A program made the position numbers and the translations under genes. From PALSA-1440 sp050011195 (GTDB lineage: Bacteria; Verrucomicrobiota; Verrucomicrobiia; Limisphaerales; UBA8199), in NCBI GenBank assembly GCA_050011195.1, contig JBEKJO010000142.1, positions 1 through 15,700 on the forward strand: a DNA stretch of 15,700 nucleotides, in the 5' to 3' direction. The notes under the pieces are model-generated. The model was not told where the DNA came from. It was given only the letters and a program-made list of their open reading frames with translations, and searched no databases. Below are positions 13,851-15,700 of this stretch, piece by piece (position 1 is the stretch's first letter; each line of letters opens with the position of its first letter).

Positions 13851-15214
13851 ATCGTCCGCGAAAACCGGTTCTCCTTTCGCGTCGTCGCGTACGCGTCAAA
13901 GCGCATCGCGATGTTGCGGATGAGCAGTCGTCCCAGGTCCGTCACCATCAACCCCTGTGGCGTTTTCACCAGCAACCCGTCGGCCTCCATGTCGCCCAGC
14001 GACTCAAGTTCATGGGCGAAGTGTTCCCTGAAGTTGAGGCCAAGCAACTTCGACATGCCCTCGTAATCCAGGCCCAGGTCGCACATGAGGCGCATGATCG
14101 TCGTGCGGCGGACCTTGTCTTCCTCGGTCATAATATAGCCCCGGTGCAGCGGCAGCTTGCCGGCGTCCAGCGCCCCGTAGTAGTCCGGCAGGTCTTTGTG
14201 GTTCTGCCAGTAAAAGCCCTCCGCCTGCGAGATGGACGACATGCCGAAGGCGTAAATGTCCGCCCCGCCGCGGGTGCTGTAGCCCTGGAAATTCCGCTGC
14301 AATGTCTTTTGCCGCTGCGCCAGTGCCAGCTCATCCCCCGCGCGCGCAAAGTGGTCCATGCCGATATACACGTAGCCCTCGGAAGTCAACCGCTCGATCG
14401 CCAGCTTCAGCAACTCCAGCTTGGTCTCCGGCGATGGCAGCATCTCGGCCTTCAAAATCTTCTGCGCCGGTTTCATCCACGGCACGTGGGCGTAATTGAA
14501 CACCGCAAACCGGTCCGGCTTCAACGACAGTATCTCTTCCAGCGTCTTCGCAAAGGCGCTCCGCGTTTGATAAGGCAGACCGTAAATCAGGTCAATATTG
14601 ACCGAGTGAAAGCCCACTTCGCGCATCCACTCGACGACCTGCCGCGTCATCTCGAACGGCTGGATGCGGTGCACCGCTTTCTGCACCACCGGATCGTCGT
14701 CCTGCACCCCCATCGAGCCGCGGTTGAAGCCGACCTCGCGCAGCGCAACAAGATGATCCCGCGTCAGCCGGCGCGGGTCCACCTCCACCCCCGCTTCGAT
14801 GTCCGGCGCGAACGCGAACCGCGCATGAATCATCTCCCCCAGCCGGCGAATCTCGTCTGGCAGCGAAAAGGTGGGCGTGCCGCCGCCGAAGTGAAGCTGC
14901 ACCACTTTGCGCTTGGGATTCAGCAGCGGCTTCATCAAATCCATCTCCCGTTCGAGATACGTCACGTATTCGCCGCTCTTCTTCTGGTCGGCGGTGATGA
15001 CCGTCGTGCAGCCGCAAAACCAGCACAGCGAGTAGCAGAACGGCAGATGGAAGTAGAGCGACAAATCCCGGTCCGTCTGGTTGTTGGCCCGGATGTTCCC
15101 GATGAACACCTCCGGCGCGATCTCCTTCGTGAAATGCGTCGCCGGCGGATACGACGTGTAGCGCGGCCCCGGCACGTTATACTTCTTCACCAGCGCCAGA
15201 TCAACTTTCAGCAT
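13847..15214 (-). CDS. hemN: Oxygen-independent coproporphyrinogen III dehydrogenase
   Basis: A 455-aa radical SAM enzyme (E. coli HemN is 457) converting coproporphyrinogen III to protoporphyrinogen IX without oxygen. Visible: N-terminal PGPRYTSYPPATHF (15-28), the iron-sulfur motif C60-x3-C64-x2-C67 followed by C69, GGGTPT (110-115), EVDPRRLT, and the complete C-terminal domain. These features separate true HemN from the shorter HemW haem chaperone. GFNRGSMGVQDDDP (162-175) departs from the usual GFNRLSxGVQDFxP at two positions. The start is the ATG at 15214; an out-of-frame ATG lies 7 nt upstream. The 5' end is duplicated upstream around a REP-like hairpin. It overlaps hemY by 4 nt. Confidence 0.96.
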   Translation of the reverse strand: MLKVDLALVKKYNVPGPRYTSYPPATHFTKEIAPEVFIGNIRANNQTDRDLSLYFHLPFCYSLCWFCGCTTVITADQKKSGEYVTYLEREMDLMKPLLNPKRKVVQLHFGGGTPTFSLPDEIRRLGEMIHARFAFAPDIEAGVEVDPRRLTRDHLVALREVGFNRGSMGVQDDDPVVQKAVHRIQPFEMTRQVVEWMREVGFHSVNIDLIYGLPYQTRSAFAKTLEEILSLKPDRFAVFNYAHVPWMKPAQKILKAEMLPSPETKLELLKLAIERLTSEGYVYIGMDHFARAGDELALAQRQKTLQRNFQGYSTRGGADIYAFGMSSISQAEGFYWQNHKDLPDYYGALDAGKLPLHRGYIMTEEDKVRRTTIMRLMCDLGLDYEGMSKLLGLNFREHFAHELESLGDMEADGLLVKTPQGLMVTDLGRLLIRNIAMRFDAYATTRKENRFSRTI

Positions 15215-15221
15215 GTCTCAT

Positions 15222-15281
15222 TCAACTGTAGCCGCCGACGTTAGTCGGCGCATTATCAAGATCGACTTTCAGCACGCTCAT
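15222..15281 (-). CDS. Possible 19-codon ORF, remnant of the former hemN start
   Basis: ATG at 15279-15281 overlaps the hemE stop by 4 nt (ATGA) and reads MSVLKVDLDNAPTNVGGYS, ending at 15222, eight bases before the hemN ATG. The first residues (LKVDL) repeat those of HemN; the rest is translated hairpin. More likely a relic and possible translational relay from hemE to hemN than a functional peptide. Confidence 0.3.
   Translation of the reverse strand: MSVLKVDLDNAPTNVGGYS
15228..15251 (+). repeat. REP-like hairpin, copy 2 (GTAG head)
   Basis: GTAG, C, stem CGCCGAC, loop GTTA, stem GTCGGCG, C. It differs from the copy at 4619-4642 only in the loop. It lies between hemE and hemN, flanked by the duplicated hemN start. 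Confidence 0.75.
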
Positions 15282-15700
15282 TTGAAACTTCTCACCGCGC
15301 TGACCAGGCTCTCGATGCTTTCCAGTTTCGCATTCGGCGGCACACCGTGGCCCAGATTAAAAATATGCCCGGGCCGCCCCCGCATCTCCCGCAGAATCCG
15401 GCCCGTCTCAGTTGCCACCACTGCCGGCGAGGTCGTCAGCAGGAACGGGTCGAGATTCCCCTGCACTCCCACACCGTCCGGCAACCGCGCGCGCACGTCC
15501 GCCAGGCGCACATTCCAATCCACGCCCAGCACCTGCGCGCCCGTGGCCACCAACTCATCCCAGCTCCCATGCGTGCCTTTGGAAAACACAATCACCGGCG
15601 CCCGCCCCGCCCCCGAACAGACGCTTCCCCCTCTCCCCTTCCCAAGGGGAGTGGGCCGGGGTGTGGGGTCCGTTCCTTCTCTCAATCCTAATCCTCCTCT
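15278..15700 (-). CDS. hemE: Uroporphyrinogen decarboxylase, C-terminal part (cut by window edge)
   Basis: The frame is open to the right edge; 140 C-terminal residues are seen of about 350. UroD removes four acetate carboxyls from uroporphyrinogen III to give coproporphyrinogen III, the substrate of HemN next door. Family landmarks: PVIVFSKGTHGSWDEL, VLGVDWN, VQGNLDPFLL and IFNLGHGVPP. Just before the PVIVFSKG strand lies a foreign Pro/Gly/Arg-rich stretch including TDPTPRPTPLGKGRGGSV, encoded by the 53-nt palindromic element. In E. coli HemE the helix joins this strand through a short loop, so the insert should sit in a surface loop. First gene of the hemE-hemN-hemY-hemH series; its promoter is outside the window. 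Confidence 0.95.
   Translation of the reverse strand, partial: RGGLGLREGTDPTPRPTPLGKGRGGSVCSGAGRAPVIVFSKGTHGSWDELVATGAQVLGVDWNVRLADVRARLPDGVGVQGNLDPFLLTTSPAVVATETGRILREMRGRPGHIFNLGHGVPPNAKLESIESLVSAVRSFK
15620..15672 (-). repeat. 53-nt palindromic element inserted in frame in hemE (copy B)
   Basis: Read on the minus strand it starts CGGACCCCACACCCCGG and continues into the stem CCCCTT-GGG-AAGGGG. It matches 5949-6001 at about 48 of 53 positions, with five substitutions and no gap. Here the element is in the same orientation as the gene; in the lipoate ligase it is antisense to the gene. Both orientations are open. Confidence 0.85.

Larger units (their letters stand above)
15198..15282. repeat. 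~24-nt direct repeat of the hemN start flanking a REP-like hairpin
   Basis: Plus-strand AGATCAACTTTCAGCATG followed by TCTCAT (15198-15221) and AGATCGACTTTCAGCACG followed by CTCAT (15259-15281) differ by two substitutions and a 1-nt indel. The first contains the used hemN start; the second contains an ATG overlapping the hemE stop. Between them lie 37 nt holding the hairpin at 15228-15251. It looks like an insertion with target duplication. Confidence 0.75.

Noticed and set aside
13847..15214. HemW haem chaperone
   Set aside because: The full-length HemN N-terminus, CxxxCxxCxC and C-terminal domain are present, and the gene is inside the haem operon.
13835..15244. 469-codon plus-strand frame antisense to hemN
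   Set aside because: A shadow of hemN, which has complete family motifs; the translation is His/Arg/Gln-rich and motif-free. The same applies to 10024-11037 and 12909-14066.

Overview
The window is GC-rich bacterial chromosome. Several families of short dispersed repeats and the style of the uncharacterised proteins suggest a Verrucomicrobia-type organism (Pedosphaera/Limisphaera relatives). That assignment is an impression from pattern; no marker gene in the window proves it. It carries 13 protein genes with reasonable support, the last cut by the right edge, plus one doubtful 19-codon ORF. I saw no rRNA, tRNA, CRISPR array or intact insertion sequence.

Layout. Positions 1-696 hold no convincing gene, but contain an 11-bp tandem array and an inverted repeat. 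Positions 697-3128 (+) are a tightly coupled pair that looks like a restriction-modification unit: an unrecognised protein with a PD-(D/E)XK-like ExK signature, then a DNA methyltransferase with FGGTG and DPPY motifs. Positions 3129-3638 are a repeat-rich spacer. Next come a hypothetical protein (3639-4598, -), an FmdB-type zinc-ribbon protein (4692-4922, +) and a HAD phosphatase (4929-5606, -).

Positions 5733-9701 (-) read, in transcription order: a 752-aa uncharacterised membrane protein with an EF-hand-like loop and a polyproline linker, endonuclease III (4-nt overlap), and a lipoate/octanoate ligase-family protein. Positions 9814-11052 (-) are lysine 2,3-aminomutase with a clear sigma70-like promoter. 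Positions 11370-15700 (-) are a haem operon running hemE-hemN-hemY-hemH, in pathway order from uroporphyrinogen III to protohaem.

The most interesting feature is the set of small repeats and their effect on genes. (1) A 53-nt palindromic element occurs twice, at about 48/53 identity and in opposite orientation. Each copy lies inside a conserved enzyme gene (the lipoate ligase and hemE) and stays in frame. (2) A 24-nt REP-like hairpin with a GTAG head occurs twice. One copy sits between hemE and hemN, flanked by a ~24-nt near-perfect duplication of the hemN start, as if an insertion had separated two formerly overlapping genes. (3) Arrays with a strict 9-bp period occur three times, one supplying the last codons and the stop of hemH. 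(4) A 27-bp perfect inverted repeat, a CCGAAA-type repeat and an ACCAGT-type hairpin fill other gaps. No classical new defence system is evident beyond the candidate restriction-modification pair.
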